Shown in pieces: positions 1 to 9,433 of a DNA stretch of 64,000 bases (the stretch's first letter is position 1; every line of letters begins with the position of its first letter). This DNA is from Ephemerocybe angulata (Eukaryota; Basidiomycota; Agaricomycetes; Agaricales; Psathyrellaceae): positions 1,860,001 through 1,924,000 of the forward strand of contig JAACJK010000001.1 of NCBI GenBank assembly GCA_013368325.1, in the 5' to 3' direction. A model generated the notes under the pieces. The model made no database searches. It was not told where the DNA came from and saw nothing but the letters and a program-made list of their open reading frames with translations. The position numbers were made by a program, and so were the translations under genes.

Positions 1-669
1 GATCTGGGCGAGGGTGTGGTTGCGGTGTTCTGGGGGCGGTGGCTCTACAGGATCAGGGATGGATACGGGGGTGTATACGCGGGTGTCGACGGAGCTTGGG
101 GGTGCTGTTGCGGTTGTCGCTGTGACTGTGCTCGCTGGTGTGGAGGATGTGGACGGGGGAGGGTATGGGTGTGCATGCTGGTGGTGGGGCGGCGGTTGAG
201 GGGGCTGGAAGGTGCGGGCGAACGTCGGCTGGGGAGGCTGCTGGTACGGCGGGGGCGCCATGGGCTGCTGCTGCTGGTGATGCTGCTGGGGCGGCGGCGG
301 GGGCGGCGGCTGGACGGGGACCTGGCCCCATGCGGGCGGCGGTGCCGGCGCGGGGGCGGGAGTCGGTGCCGGTGCGGGGGAGGCATAGGGCTGGGGCGGC
401 GGACGCTGGGGCACATACTGCTGGTAGTACGGCGGAGTCTCGGCAGGCGGCGGCGGGGGCGGCGGGGACTGCTGGGCCGGCGGCTGGTAGGGCGGGTACT
501 GCGAGGCGTACGGGTTGCGGGCTGGCGGGGGCGGGGCGGGGTTCGGGCGTTGCCGCTTCTCTAGCTGGCCGTCGTTCTGGTGCTGGTACGAGAAGTTGAG
601 CTCCTTGATGCTGGGGAGGCGCAGGTCGTGGGCGGACGAGTAGCGACCATAGGGCGCAGACTGGGCCAT
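1..669 (-). CDS. Pro/Gln-rich protein, N-terminal part (runs off the window)
   Basis: From an ATG at 669 the minus strand is open without a stop to base 1, giving 223 residues, so this is the 5' part of a larger gene. The protein opens with MAQSAPYGRYSSAHDLRLPS followed by a short KELNF-type stretch, then becomes very rich in proline, glutamine and histidine (residues about 60-180) and later Ser/Thr. No folded domain is visible. Such a low-complexity start with a short conserved N-terminal motif is common in fungal transcription regulators, but the domain that would decide lies outside the window, so function is unknown. The ATG is 131 bp from the MED22 ATG on the other strand, so the two probably share a promoter region. 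Overlapping long frames on both strands come from GC-rich codon bias. Confidence 0.7.
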   Translation of the reverse strand, partial: MAQSAPYGRYSSAHDLRLPSIKELNFSYQHQNDGQLEKRQRPNPAPPPPARNPYASQYPPYQPPAQQSPPPPPPPAETPPYYQQYVPQRPPPQPYASPAPAPTPAPAPAPPPAWGQVPVQPPPPPPPQQHHQQQQPMAPPPYQQPPQPTFARTFQPPQPPPHHQHAHPYPPPSTSSTPASTVTATTATAPPSSVDTRVYTPVSIPDPVEPPPPEHRNHTLAQI

Positions 670-800
670 GGACGCGAAGAGCAAGAAACACCAGATCGCC
701 GGACTTTCAATCCAAGATCCCATCGAGATCCATCGATTCGCTGACAAAGATTCCCTTTCTCGCTTCTCCGCTGACACACCTGTCCCGGCGCCCCTTGACC

Positions 801-1298
801 ATGGACACCGACGTCTCCCGCCCGTCCGCCCTCCCCACCGCCAATCTCTCCCGCTCATACTCCACCCAGCAGGGCCAGAGCAGCACAGAGTATCTCGACA
901 CCGTCCAGGAGCAGTGGAACCAGAAAGTCGACGCAGATGTCGACGTTCTCGTCGAAGGCATGGTCGATCTCGTCAATCTCGCCTCCATCGGCAACAAGGA
1001 CAAGTTTATCGTCGCCCAGGAGGCTTTCCTGACCCAGTTGCGCGCAGAGTCGATGGTGTGCAGAGTAATATCATATAATTTTATTCATGCTCATATCTAC
1101 CAGGTCCGAGCCGCACATTCGTTGCTCTCTGTTGTACATTCCATGAAACTACTCCTGCTGCTGTCCGACGAAGCCCAGCTCACCCATCGCCGCGATGCAG
1201 AGATGGCGGCAGTCCAAGAAGAAAAAGCGGCCACAAAAGCAAAGGTTGCAAAGCTCCTCGACGAGCTCCTACAGAACCAGTCATCCTCCAGCGCCTAA
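801..1298 (+). CDS. MED22: Mediator complex subunit 22 (Med22/Srb6-like)
   Basis: Two exons (801-1055 and 1104-1298) give 149 residues. MED22 is a head-module subunit of Mediator, which links transcription activators to RNA polymerase II in the nucleus. The sequence shows the typical small helical Surf5/Med22 layout: a segment around YLDTVQEQWNQKVDADVDVL, a VDLVNLASIGNKDKF stretch, then RAAHSLLSVVHSMKLLLLLS and a charged coiled C-terminus. The 48-nt intron (1056-1103, GTGTGC...CTACCAG) has no stop and is a multiple of three, so unspliced RNA would add 16 residues; skipping it restores the family alignment. The start is the first ATG, in context GACCATGG. The stop codon overlaps the stop of the convergent gene at 1295. 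Family assignment rests on recognised sequence pattern and size. Confidence 0.85.
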   Translation: MDTDVSRPSALPTANLSRSYSTQQGQSSTEYLDTVQEQWNQKVDADVDVLVEGMVDLVNLASIGNKDKFIVAQEAFLTQLRAESMVCRVISYNFIHAHIYQVRAAHSLLSVVHSMKLLLLLSDEAQLTHRRDAEMAAVQEEKAATKAKVAKLLDELLQNQSSSSA

Positions 1299-2953
1299 TC
1301 CAGTCGTTCCCGATCCCCCAATGCCCGCCTCAATACGTCTTCCTCGATCTTTTTAGCCCGCGATCGCCCCTCCCTCAACCTCTCGAGCCCGTTCTTGATA
1401 CTCTTCATATGCACCTCAGGCGCAATCTTCGTCCCCGCCAGGTTCGGCGCTGCCACTCGCTCTCGCATATCCTCCATATCCTGGCTCACCGCCTGCAATG
1501 TATGCAGCGTCGCTACAACCCGCGCGTTCGCCTGTTTGCGATGTACTGTCAGATCCTGGAGCATCTTCAGGTTCCTGTTAAAGTTCCTTAGGTCCTTCCT
1601 GTTCCCTCCCAGCTTCGTCCAGAGATACGAAAGCAGCTCCTCCTTGTCCGCCGTAACGCGCTTGTCCTCTCGCCCCACGATATCGCGCAGTGTTCCGAGT
1701 TTTTCCTCCAGGCGATCGAGGTTCGAATAGTTTGACTCCAACTCGAGTAAGAGGCGCTCAAGGTGCTCCGAAAGCACATTCATCGCGTCGTTAAATGTCT
1801 CCGTCACCACCTCTTCGGACGACCTCTGCGGCTTCCACAGCGCCAATGCGAACCTCCCCGGCTCGTTCGCCCGTGCGCCCTCGATCCGCGTATATGCGTA
1901 GTCGTTCATCGCCATAATGCTACAACAACTGTCAGTTCGTGCCAAACCAGCCCAAGATCGGACTCACCTATCAAGCGCCCCATTCATCTTCGCATCGAGC
2001 CTATGCAGGCTCCTCCCCGCATTCTTCGCATCCGCGACAAACTCACTCAGCGTCTCCGCCAAACTCTCCCTGCTCGCCAAATTGCTCAGCCTTACAAGCG
2101 CAATCAAATCCGCCGTGGCCATCTCCGTCTTCTTCATGTCCAACGACAAACTGGACGATCCCATCGAGTCATCCAACATCTGCTCAAAGGTTTTGCTCTG
2201 CACCTCGACGAGCGCGGGGTAGTCCGCCCAGCGCACGCCGTCCCTGCCACCGCTCACCGCGCTGTAGCTGTGCACCCAGCGGCACGCAGGCGTGCTCGAG
2301 AGGCCTGGGATGTAGCATACCGGTGCAAAGGCCGCGGAGAGGGTGGAGGCGACGCGGTTGAGGACGGCGGCCATGAGGAAGGTGAAGAGGATGAGGGAGA
2401 GCGGGATGCGCAGGAGCCGGATCGCGGGGCGCACGATGCTGAAGGTGTAGGAGACGGCCCAGCGGATCCCTGTGAGGGTGTGGTGTACGACTTCGTCGCT
2501 GTGGATCAGCGTTGGGACTGGGAGGGGCTTTCGGGGAGGCTGTGAGATTTGCGAACGTTCGAATTCCATGTCTTCTTTGAGCTCGGGGGTGTGGGGCTGC
2601 GAGGGGTAGTTATGGGTAGGTCTGTATGTAGATCCTGCGTTCCGGGGTGCGCGGCTCGACGCCCGTGCGCTGGGTGACCCGGGAATGGGAGTTTTGAAGC
2701 GACGTTTTCGTGGGCTTGCGGCTGAAATGGAGGGTGTGGTGCGCGCGGTGCTGCTACTGGCGCTGCCCCTGCGGCGTTGGTGAGTGTCTTCGTCTACCCA
2801 GTCGTCGTTATTGTCGTTGTCATTGGTGGCTCGGCGGTTGCGGAACCGGGCCGTGTCGTCGAGATCGCTTTGTGAACTGTGATCGTAGTCGCGGGCGCTT
2901 GGGGTGGTGTCTGGCGCTCCGCCGCCGTTGCGGGTGCGGTTGAGTGTGACCAT
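1295..2953 (-). CDS. single-pass membrane protein with long coiled-coil C-terminus, unknown function
   Basis: Two exons (2953-1968 and 1919-1295; intron 48 nt, GTGAGT...GTTGTAG) give 536 residues. Residues about 1-150 are polar and disordered with Arg/Ser/Asp-rich stretches. A hydrophobic segment around residues 180-215 (RLLRIPLSLILFTFLMAAVL) is a likely transmembrane helix. The remainder is helical and charged with heptad-like stretches such as LERLLLELESNYSNLDRLEE, predicting a coiled coil. The topology, a disordered head, one membrane anchor and a long coil, would fit a membrane tether or nuclear-envelope protein, but this is inference; I do not recognise the family. The two terminal codons converge on MED22: its TAG (complement of 1295-1297) shares two bases with the MED22 TAA (1296-1298). 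Confidence 0.8.
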
Positions 2954-3591
2954 CTTCGAGGTGAAGTGTGGTGAAGGGGGATTTTCTGGGCGTCTTCTGG
3001 TGCGTGGTTAAGATGAAAGGCAGAGATGATAGGGAGGGGTACTGGGAGCTCGTTGTTCGAGTTGAAGAGTCAAATGCTTCGCCGCAAGGTTGCGGGAACG
3101 ATTGATGGCATGACGTTGGGCACGTGGTTTCCTTATCGGGGGCGGAATATTGGAGATAGGGGCGGAAGGGGTGAGGCGCGCGTCGCGTGCGCAGGGGACG
3201 TGCGTGTTGCTGTGTTGAAGCGTGGTGGCTGCGAGGCGGGGGAGATGGTGTTTCGAGGTGGCTCAAGTTGTATGCAGCTCTACGGGGTATGTGGAACCTG
3301 CGAGCTTGGCTTCTGACACGGTGGAACCATGGGCGCCTACGTATACCAGCAATATACCGGGTTGTGGAAGGCCCAGGCTCCGTGTTAACAACTTCTTTAT
3401 CTTCCTCTCTTTCTTCCTCGCTATGTGTCCCTTTTTCCGTACACTCTCATCCATCCGATCGACCCCAGGGCCCAGATGCTCGTCCAATTAAATTAAATTC
3501 CACACCGTCACCCTGGCATGAACTTTTATTCACTGTTTCTACGCCCCTTCTCTCCTTCCTTGCTGCCACTGCGACCGGCCAATGAGCGCAG
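2954..3591. other. intergenic, no gene seen
   Basis: Upstream region of the membrane protein and downstream of the F-box gene. Several open frames exist here, but none shows a recognisable domain or a splice pattern. Two pyrimidine-rich stretches near 3400-3480 could be untranslated sequence. Confidence 0.5.
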
Positions 3592-4786
3592 TCAATAACT
3601 CCAAGGTGGATTCGGGAAAGTATTCATTGAGATCGCCGTGTCGATCCCAGCCGGCGTCGATCTCCCTTCCCAAGCGTTCAATCGAATTCTCGTTCCGGGA
3701 AGACCTTGGGCGACGCCCTGGAGTTGGTCGACGAAAGCCGTGTCCAGCGCCCAAGGATTCATTACGTCCATCTGGAAATCCTGGAGTGTTGCGACAGTCA
3801 AGTCCGGAGCCGGTTCCGACCGCGACGCGAGCAAGCGCAGTAACAATTCCCCCGTCGAAGGCAAGTAATAACCGACCGTCACCGTCAATTTCCTGATGCG
3901 AGGGCACAGCGCCTTCCCTTCAGACGGGGGCATGGTCAGTGCCTCCAAGGTGGTGTCGATCTCCTCCCCGGAGCCGATGTGTAGGTCTTCGACAGATGAC
4001 GGGACTGTTCGTAAGATCTCCAGGACTGGGGATACCGAGAGTTTGGGGAGTGCAACTGGTCGATCAGAAAAGGTAGTTTGGCTGAAGGTGACGGAAAGTT
4101 TCTTGAGGTTGCAGCTGGATCTTCGGAAGAAGGCGGTAAACACGCCTTCCAGATCTTCAAGTCCAACTAACCCGCGTGTGTGTGCATAGGAGAGGGCTTG
4201 GAGGTTTGGAAGAGTCGTTCGTTGGAGTACTGATAGGGGTGCAGGGGTGTTGGTCCACGGAAGGTGAAGTTCTCGTAGATGGTTGTGGTGGATGTTGAGA
4301 GGGGGGACTCGATGCAGGCAGTCATCGTCGAAGATTCGGCCGGTAAAACTTTCGAGCTCAGGGCAATGTGTTTGCAATACATTCGCTAAGAATGAGAACG
4401 GTAGGTCTGCCTGGTCGATGGTGAGGGCGGATAATCGACGCCATGGGATTTGTTGTTCAATAGACGGTGGTAGGCGCCGGGGCTGTTTAGACACCCTGCT
4501 ATGCGCAGATACTACTGAAAGGCTGGTACGGTGCGGTATCGATCTCTCGACCCACCGCTTGACGATGGGAAGGGGCGGCCCCAGTCTGGATGATGGTGAT
4601 ATCAACGAAAGACCAGAGTTTAGGGAATGCCAGCGCCAGGTCTTTCCAAGACTTGCATATAGTGGTGAGAAGGTCAGGGTTCGCCATATCTCTACTATCC
4701 CCTGGGAGTCGACGGTTGTAGAGACATTCAAGGAAGATACGGTGTATAATCTCCAGGGGTAGGTCGTGGAATAACATTGCTTCCAC
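3592..4786 (-). CDS. F-box/LRR protein with one apparent frameshift
   Basis: Starts at ATG 4786 with a clear F-box: LFHDLPLEIIHRIFLECLYN, then a SWKDLALAFPKLWSFVDI segment typical of mushroom F-box proteins, which act as substrate receptors of SCF ubiquitin ligases. At about 4568-4580, in a GC run (GGGGCCGCCCC), the coding frame moves by one base. In the new frame the protein continues with VKRWVERS, the position where the family has its usual W-ERS motif, and stays open for more than 300 codons of leucine-rich repeats to a TAG at 3592. No GT-AG intron explains the shift. Either the gene is a very young pseudogene, or one base is wrong in the assembly. The absence of any other damage favours the latter or a recent mutation. 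Target protein unknown. Confidence 0.7.
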
Positions 4787-5140
4787 GGCCTTTTTTAATT
4801 ATGAGGTTCGTTCTGGCACTACGCGGAGAGATATACACGATGACTGACTTCGAGAAAGAATCTTCGGCGCTTGAGAATGCCGCTCCTCGATCCGAAGCCT
4901 TGCAGGATGGATATGAACTTCAAGGCCTGAAGAGGTAATAGGGGTCCACTCGATTGTAGCTTCGGAGGTATATTCTCCCTTTTGCGACGACGTCCGTAGG
5001 GTCGGTGTAGGTCGGTGTGTGCAAGAACGGACGAAGACTGATCTGAGCAAGATCTGAGCGTATTTACGTACCGCGCGTTTGATGGGTCGGACCCAGATAA
5101 GATGGTGTGGCAATCTAATCTAGATTCTAAGCATTCCGCA
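4787..5140. other. intergenic, no gene seen
   Basis: Upstream flank of the F-box gene up to the target-site duplication of the hAT-type element. No domain-bearing frame or RNA gene is visible. Confidence 0.5.
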
Positions 5141-5148
5141 GCGTTTCC
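5141..5148. repeat. 8-bp target-site duplication, left copy (right copy 6214-6221)
   Basis: GCGTTTCC occurs immediately outside both ends of the 1065-bp element, consistent with hAT-type integration. Confidence 0.8.
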
Positions 5149-6213
5149 GGATAATGCTATTCAGCAACCCCCCTTTTGGTCAAACAACCGGGTTGTTTTG
5201 ACAAATTAATGATTGTGCTATCGAGCAAGTTGGAGCAACCCTCATCGCGCTCGGCAGACATATTTGATGCCGGGACCGCCGAGTGATACAATCAGCTCTG
5301 TAAGCACAATGCCGAACGGCTGCAAGTTGGCCAGAGGCGAGTGCCCTGTCGCTTGAAGGCCTCGTCAACCCTCACGCATCCTTGTGGTAGGAAGAACGCC
5401 AGAAGAGACCTTTGTGCACCATTTAACCTCCTCAAGATAGCTATATATCTGGACGAGCTCTCCTAGCTGTATCCTAGAGGCTAGCTCCTTCCATGTTCTG
5501 GGTAGTAGGCACTCTGCAGGCCCCTGAGTACTCCCTATGTGACCGAAGAGAGACATATAATAAAGCAGCGTAAATTATACCACCATTTCACCCAGAGGAC
5601 CGCTGGAGAGACAATAGATCTCTCTCCAATGTAAGTTATGCACAATTCAGAAGTGGGGCCCGGGAGGCTTTCCCCTCCCTGGCCCTCACTCGTAGCCGTC
5701 TCCTAAGACCTGGGCTCTCTTATAGGCTACCGAAAACATAATGAGCATAACACATAAGCCCCCTTCTTCCTGCGTTGTGCATATTAGAGAGCAGAGTCCA
5801 GTGCAGAAGAAAGGTCGCCGAAAGTCGAAATCGGAGACGACCGAGCGGACTCTACATTTACTGATGGCGCTCGGCAGGCCTTTGATGTGACAAGCGGGGT
5901 TGCCGATTAACTAAACCCCAGGCTCCAAACCAGCCTCTCTCTGCGAGAGACAACTGTAATCCGAGGACCGAGGGTGAGGAGGAGAGGACAAATAGATGAC
6001 GAATTTGATGAAGATGATGGAACAAACAAGTCTTGCGGAGCGAGAGACTTCCGCAAGATTTGTTTGTTCCATCATCTTCATCAAATTCGTCATCTATTTG
6101 TCCTCTCCTCCTCACCCTCGGATTACGGTTGTCTCTCGCAGAGAGAGGCTGGTTTGGAGCCTGACTAAACCCCCTTGCTGCCGACAAGGGGGGTTGCTGA
6201 ATAGCATTATCCT
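5149..6213. mobile_element. non-autonomous hAT-type DNA transposon (MITE-like, 1065 bp)
   Basis: The element begins with a 27-bp terminal inverted repeat (5149-5175, GGATAATGCTATTCAGCAAC then CCCCCTT) and ends with its exact reverse complement at 6186-6212, followed by one extra T. It is flanked by a perfect 8-bp direct repeat GCGTTTCC at 5141-5148 and 6214-6221. An 8-bp target-site duplication is the hallmark of the hAT superfamily. No transposase frame is present inside, so it must have been moved in trans. A near-palindrome GTCAAACAACC/GGGTTGTTTTGAC lies just inside the left end (5179-5202). A second, smaller element is inserted at 5919-6163. Superfamily assignment is inference from TSD length; the ends are seen directly. 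Confidence 0.85.
5919..6163. mobile_element. foldback MITE with long arms, Mutator-type, nested in the hAT-type element
   Basis: The left arm (5919-6039) starts CAGGCTCCAAACCAGCCTCT, and the right arm (6050-6163) is its reverse complement except for a 7-base insertion (near 5960-5970) and single mismatches; the loop is about 10 nt. The whole element could fold into one hairpin of about 115 bp. It is bounded by a perfect 9-bp direct repeat ACTAAACCC at 5910-5918 and 6164-6172. Long terminal inverted repeats with a 9-bp TSD point to a Mutator-like (MULE) origin; that assignment is inference. The hairpin would yield double-stranded RNA if transcribed. Insertion into the hAT-type element gives the relative age: this one came later. 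Confidence 0.85.
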
Positions 6214-6221
6214 GCGTTTCC

Positions 6222-8474
6222 TCCTAAGTACAGGTTACATGTTAGTATTACAGCCCATCGGAGGCCCAGGACTTCGAAGCGATATCTCGTTTAGATCTCC
6301 TGGACTTCGATCTTCGACGCCAATGTGGGCGTAATCAACAAGTACAGTTGTAATTGACTCAATCATTCGATCTTGACGGAAGACGGATCGCTGGACGCGC
6401 GGGCACAAGGCATAGATTACAACCGGCAAAGTGCAACGTGTTGTAGGTGAAGTAAACGGTGAGCATTGTCGATCTCCCGGCAGACCCGCATCAGTGATTC
6501 GCAGGCGCCTGCTTCACCTGCGTCTCGTGGAGTGGCGCCCAACTGGTAGCCCACGCTTGTAATAATCACCATCCTTCGCGGCTTCGAGCGAGTATTACCA
6601 TGAAGTCTCAACAGCCAAATCACTCATCGCCAGAAGCTCCTGTAGACAGAATGGCTTTACGATAGTCAGTGGCGCTGCCTTCCCTCTGTGGACACTTCCT
6701 TCCTGTAACGAGAGTGATCCGCTATTCGTTGTCCAAGCGCCTGACCGTCTGTAGGTCCAGTGTGTGCACCCTATGATCGACAGATATAATCGGGTGTCTC
6801 GACACGTTCCATCTGAATTTCTGACGAACCAAGTCACTTTCGGGACCCACAGGTTTGCAGTTCTGCTGCTGAACGGGAAAACCGATGGCGGAAGGGCAGT
6901 ATTGATGGAAGGTGTCGGAAAGTGCTTCCCTTCGTATATCTTGTTGTCTGCGGAAGAGTCAGTCAGGTAGTCTGTGCATCATTGATACTGGAGTGTAATT
7001 GTCTGCAATTTGTGCGAATTTCTGGGCTGGCGAACCTCAGGTGGGCCTACGTGAGAAATGTCGGGCATTCATTAGTGGTTGGGCGCTTGCGCTTCCTCCC
7101 CGATTTGGAGTTGCGAGCCTCGTGTTATTGTTAATGGTTTGTTGTTGTCCACAATGCCTCCTCAAGCATAATGTACGGCCATTAAGATTTCAGAATCATC
7201 TTACGTTCTTCAGGAGGAAATGCTCGGCCCTCGCCCTTTTTGCCTACGAATGTGGGCCGGCGTCTAAATTCCTAGTCAGTGACGGCAATCATGACCGACC
7301 TTCTTGAGGACTGACGAAGCTTTGCATAGATTATCTCGCTCATCAAAGGAAGTCAGTAGGTGTTCTTATGGACCTATGTATACAGGCATGATTTATGCCT
7401 TTGTGGGTAGGCTGCCATATGTATCTTACTTCTTCATTCATGGCGAGCACCGTGTGAACGCCCCGTTCCGATTCGCCTCCTTCTGATTCATCCTCCTGGG
7501 TATAGCTATGGAGGAGGCGGGCTCTCAAGTGCTTTCAAGCGTCCTCGCTTATATGAGCCTTGTGCTGCCAAGCAAGTGCCATATTGTTTCGAGTCGCCTT
7601 GAATGGCTCAGCGTATGTCCCGCAACATGTGTCGAGGCAATCACGAATTTATTCGCCGTTAGCCTCTGGCCACAGACTCGGATTCGAGAGAGCAGTGTGA
7701 TATCGTCACAATAGCGGGAGAAAGGCTGGCTGACACGCCCCGGACTGCAGGAATATTCCACACTCGGCAAAAATCATTGTGACGAACAATTCACGCTCCA
7801 TGAAGATGCTCGCTGCCCACTACGGTTCATTGCGGCGAACAAGTTGGTCTTACCCTTGGTGTATTTAATTATGAGACCGCTTACCTGCATGAGCTCATTC
7901 TACGGGTTTCCCCTGGAACGTGGCCTCCCACCTTCATAAAACGTCACTCGGTGCAGTTGATATGCCCATCGGGCGCACTTGATAAAAGGCGGACGCGCCT
8001 CGAGGCTTATCTACCCGCTCGCGCGGCTCAAGCGCAATTGAGCTGGAAAGCTTGGGATGGCCAATGCTATGCAAAAACAGGGCAGAACTATTGTGAGGTC
8101 TATACACGAGTTCTCTTGGGCCTGAAGGCCTCAGAACAGCTAGTGCCCTGGGTGTGGCACTTTTTGTCAACGGGATTGCCCAGAGCTAGATTGGGGCAAG
8201 AGCTAAACTAAGTTGGAATGAATAGAAAAGGTTACGGCGTTAAGCTGAGCTGTTGAAAGACCTTGTTGACCTCCTCGTGCCTACCGCGAAGCCTAAGCAG
8301 TGCCTTGAAGTTGGAATTATTGTTGTGCCCACCTGCTGTATTACCAGGAGAATTCTATACTTGGTAGAGTGAAAGAAAACGAGTTCCGAGGTGCAGAAGA
8401 GACCGCAGTGGTTTCATGAATGATGATCCTTGCACAGGAATGGAAGTAGTCGCCAGGACAATTGGCGTACGCGG
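6222..8474. other. gene-poor stretch, nothing recognised
   Basis: About 2.2 kb with only short open frames (the longest about 100 codons) on both strands. None has a recognisable domain, and stops are evenly scattered in all frames. No tRNA-like or repeat structure was seen. It may be decayed transposon or gene sequence, but nothing supports a specific call. Confidence 0.5.
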
Positions 8475-8479
8475 GCCAC
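8475..8479. repeat. 5-bp target-site duplication GCCAC of the LTR retrotransposon (second copy 15958-15962)
   Basis: GCCAC directly precedes the left LTR and directly follows the right LTR, as expected from Ty3/gypsy integrase, which makes 5-bp staggered cuts. Confidence 0.9.
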
Positions 8480-8661
8480 TGTTAGGAAACGGGCGTCTTC
8501 GGAGCACAGGCGACGAGGAGGAGAAGCACAAGGGCGTCTATAGGGGGAAAACACAAGAGAACGACTGTAAGGTCGTTCGTATCTAAGTCTACAGTATATG
8601 TATATAGTGGAGACGAGTCTGATAGTCACAGATGGAATAGGGGAGAATGGGAATCGTGACA
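8480..8661 (-). repeat. 3' LTR of the chromovirus
   Basis: 182-bp direct repeat of 15776-15957, TG...CA termini, no visible mismatch. In coding orientation it lies 28 nt after the stop codon of the third ORF. Those 28 nt are pyrimidine-rich on the coding strand, so a normal polypurine tract is not evident. Confidence 0.95.
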
Positions 8662-8689
8662 ACGACGATGGGTAGGGTAGAAGAAAAAA

Positions 8690-9394
8690 TTAGAATCCTT
8701 GATTGATGGCTAGGAAAACGTTGTTCTCGCGGTCCAGGCTGGGAGGGGTATATTGCCTGGAAGATGTCGCCGAAGTGGAGGCGATAGATGATGGGATCGA
8801 GAAGGGACTTTCGAGGCGATCGTCGCTTCTCATGTCGTAGTCTTCAGATCCAGAGCTGTTGGGAGAAGAATGTGCAATGCGTTCGAAGAGGGAAAGCTTT
8901 GGTATAAACGACTTGAGCAGACGTTCTGTTATGAGAGGGTGGTCTTCGTCGACGAGGGCGAAGTGCTCGTCTGGCAGGCCGACGAAAGTGATGTGATAGA
9001 CGGCCAAGCCGGTGTCGGGGTCGATGCGTTTGGCTTCGATGGAGCGTGCAGGCCATTGCTGGAGAGGGAGAGGCCAGGATCGAGGTAGCAGATTAAAGTT
9101 GGGTTTGTAAAGACGCATGCAATGCTCGGTGTATACGCGCTGGGATGGACGTTTGTGCGGTGCGTCGATGAGGTAGTGGTGATCGTCTATGACTTCTGCG
9201 ACGGTGTAGGGACCATAGTAGTTCTGATCGTCGTCGCTATTCCAACTGACGATCCAGACGAGGTCACCTTTGAGGTACTTGCGGCGAATTGGCGGTTTCG
9301 GTGGTAGCAGAACGTCGGGGTTGGTATTGGTGGTGGACATGGGAGACTTTAGGATATGACGGAAAGGTGAAGGCGAGGGGGAGTTATAAGGCAT
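8690..9394 (-). CDS. third ORF of the chromovirus (SH3-like GPY/F and chromo-like regions)
   Basis: 234-residue intact frame starting at ATG 9394, 39 bp after the pol stop, in the position where some retroelements carry env. It is not an envelope: there is no signal peptide or membrane helix. Residues about 38-95 (YLKGDLVWIVSWN...YYGPYTVAEVIDDHHYLID) resemble the integrase C-terminal GPY/F barrel, which has the pattern GD-V-L...GPF-V...YRL. Residues about 130-165 (VYHITFVGLPDEHFALVDED) loosely resemble a chromodomain core. The tail is Ser-rich and acidic. It therefore looks like a detached second copy of the end of integrase, perhaps a targeting or host-interaction factor; this is inference. 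The frame spans nearly to the LTR with no stops, which supports real coding use. Confidence 0.65.
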   Translation of the reverse strand: MPYNSPSPSPFRHILKSPMSTTNTNPDVLLPPKPPIRRKYLKGDLVWIVSWNSDDDQNYYGPYTVAEVIDDHHYLIDAPHKRPSQRVYTEHCMRLYKPNFNLLPRSWPLPLQQWPARSIEAKRIDPDTGLAVYHITFVGLPDEHFALVDEDHPLITERLLKSFIPKLSLFERIAHSSPNSSGSEDYDMRSDDRLESPFSIPSSIASTSATSSRQYTPPSLDRENNVFLAINQGF

Positions 9395-9433
9395 GAAACG
9401 GATGTGGCTGGCTGGAGTGAAAGAGGCTGGCGT

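Noticed and set aside
16..599. Long open frames on the plus strand opposite the first gene
   Set aside because: Arg/Gly/Trp-rich translations without domains, explained by the GC-rich Pro/Gln codons of the minus-strand gene.
7934..8211. Overlapping frames of 78 and 86 codons on both strands
   Set aside because: Neither resembles a known protein; typical of random sequence at this length.
8667..8690. Purine-rich run GGGTAGGGTAGAAGAAAAAA as a polypurine tract
   Set aside because: It is on the non-coding strand of the element, so it cannot prime plus-strand synthesis at the 3' LTR.
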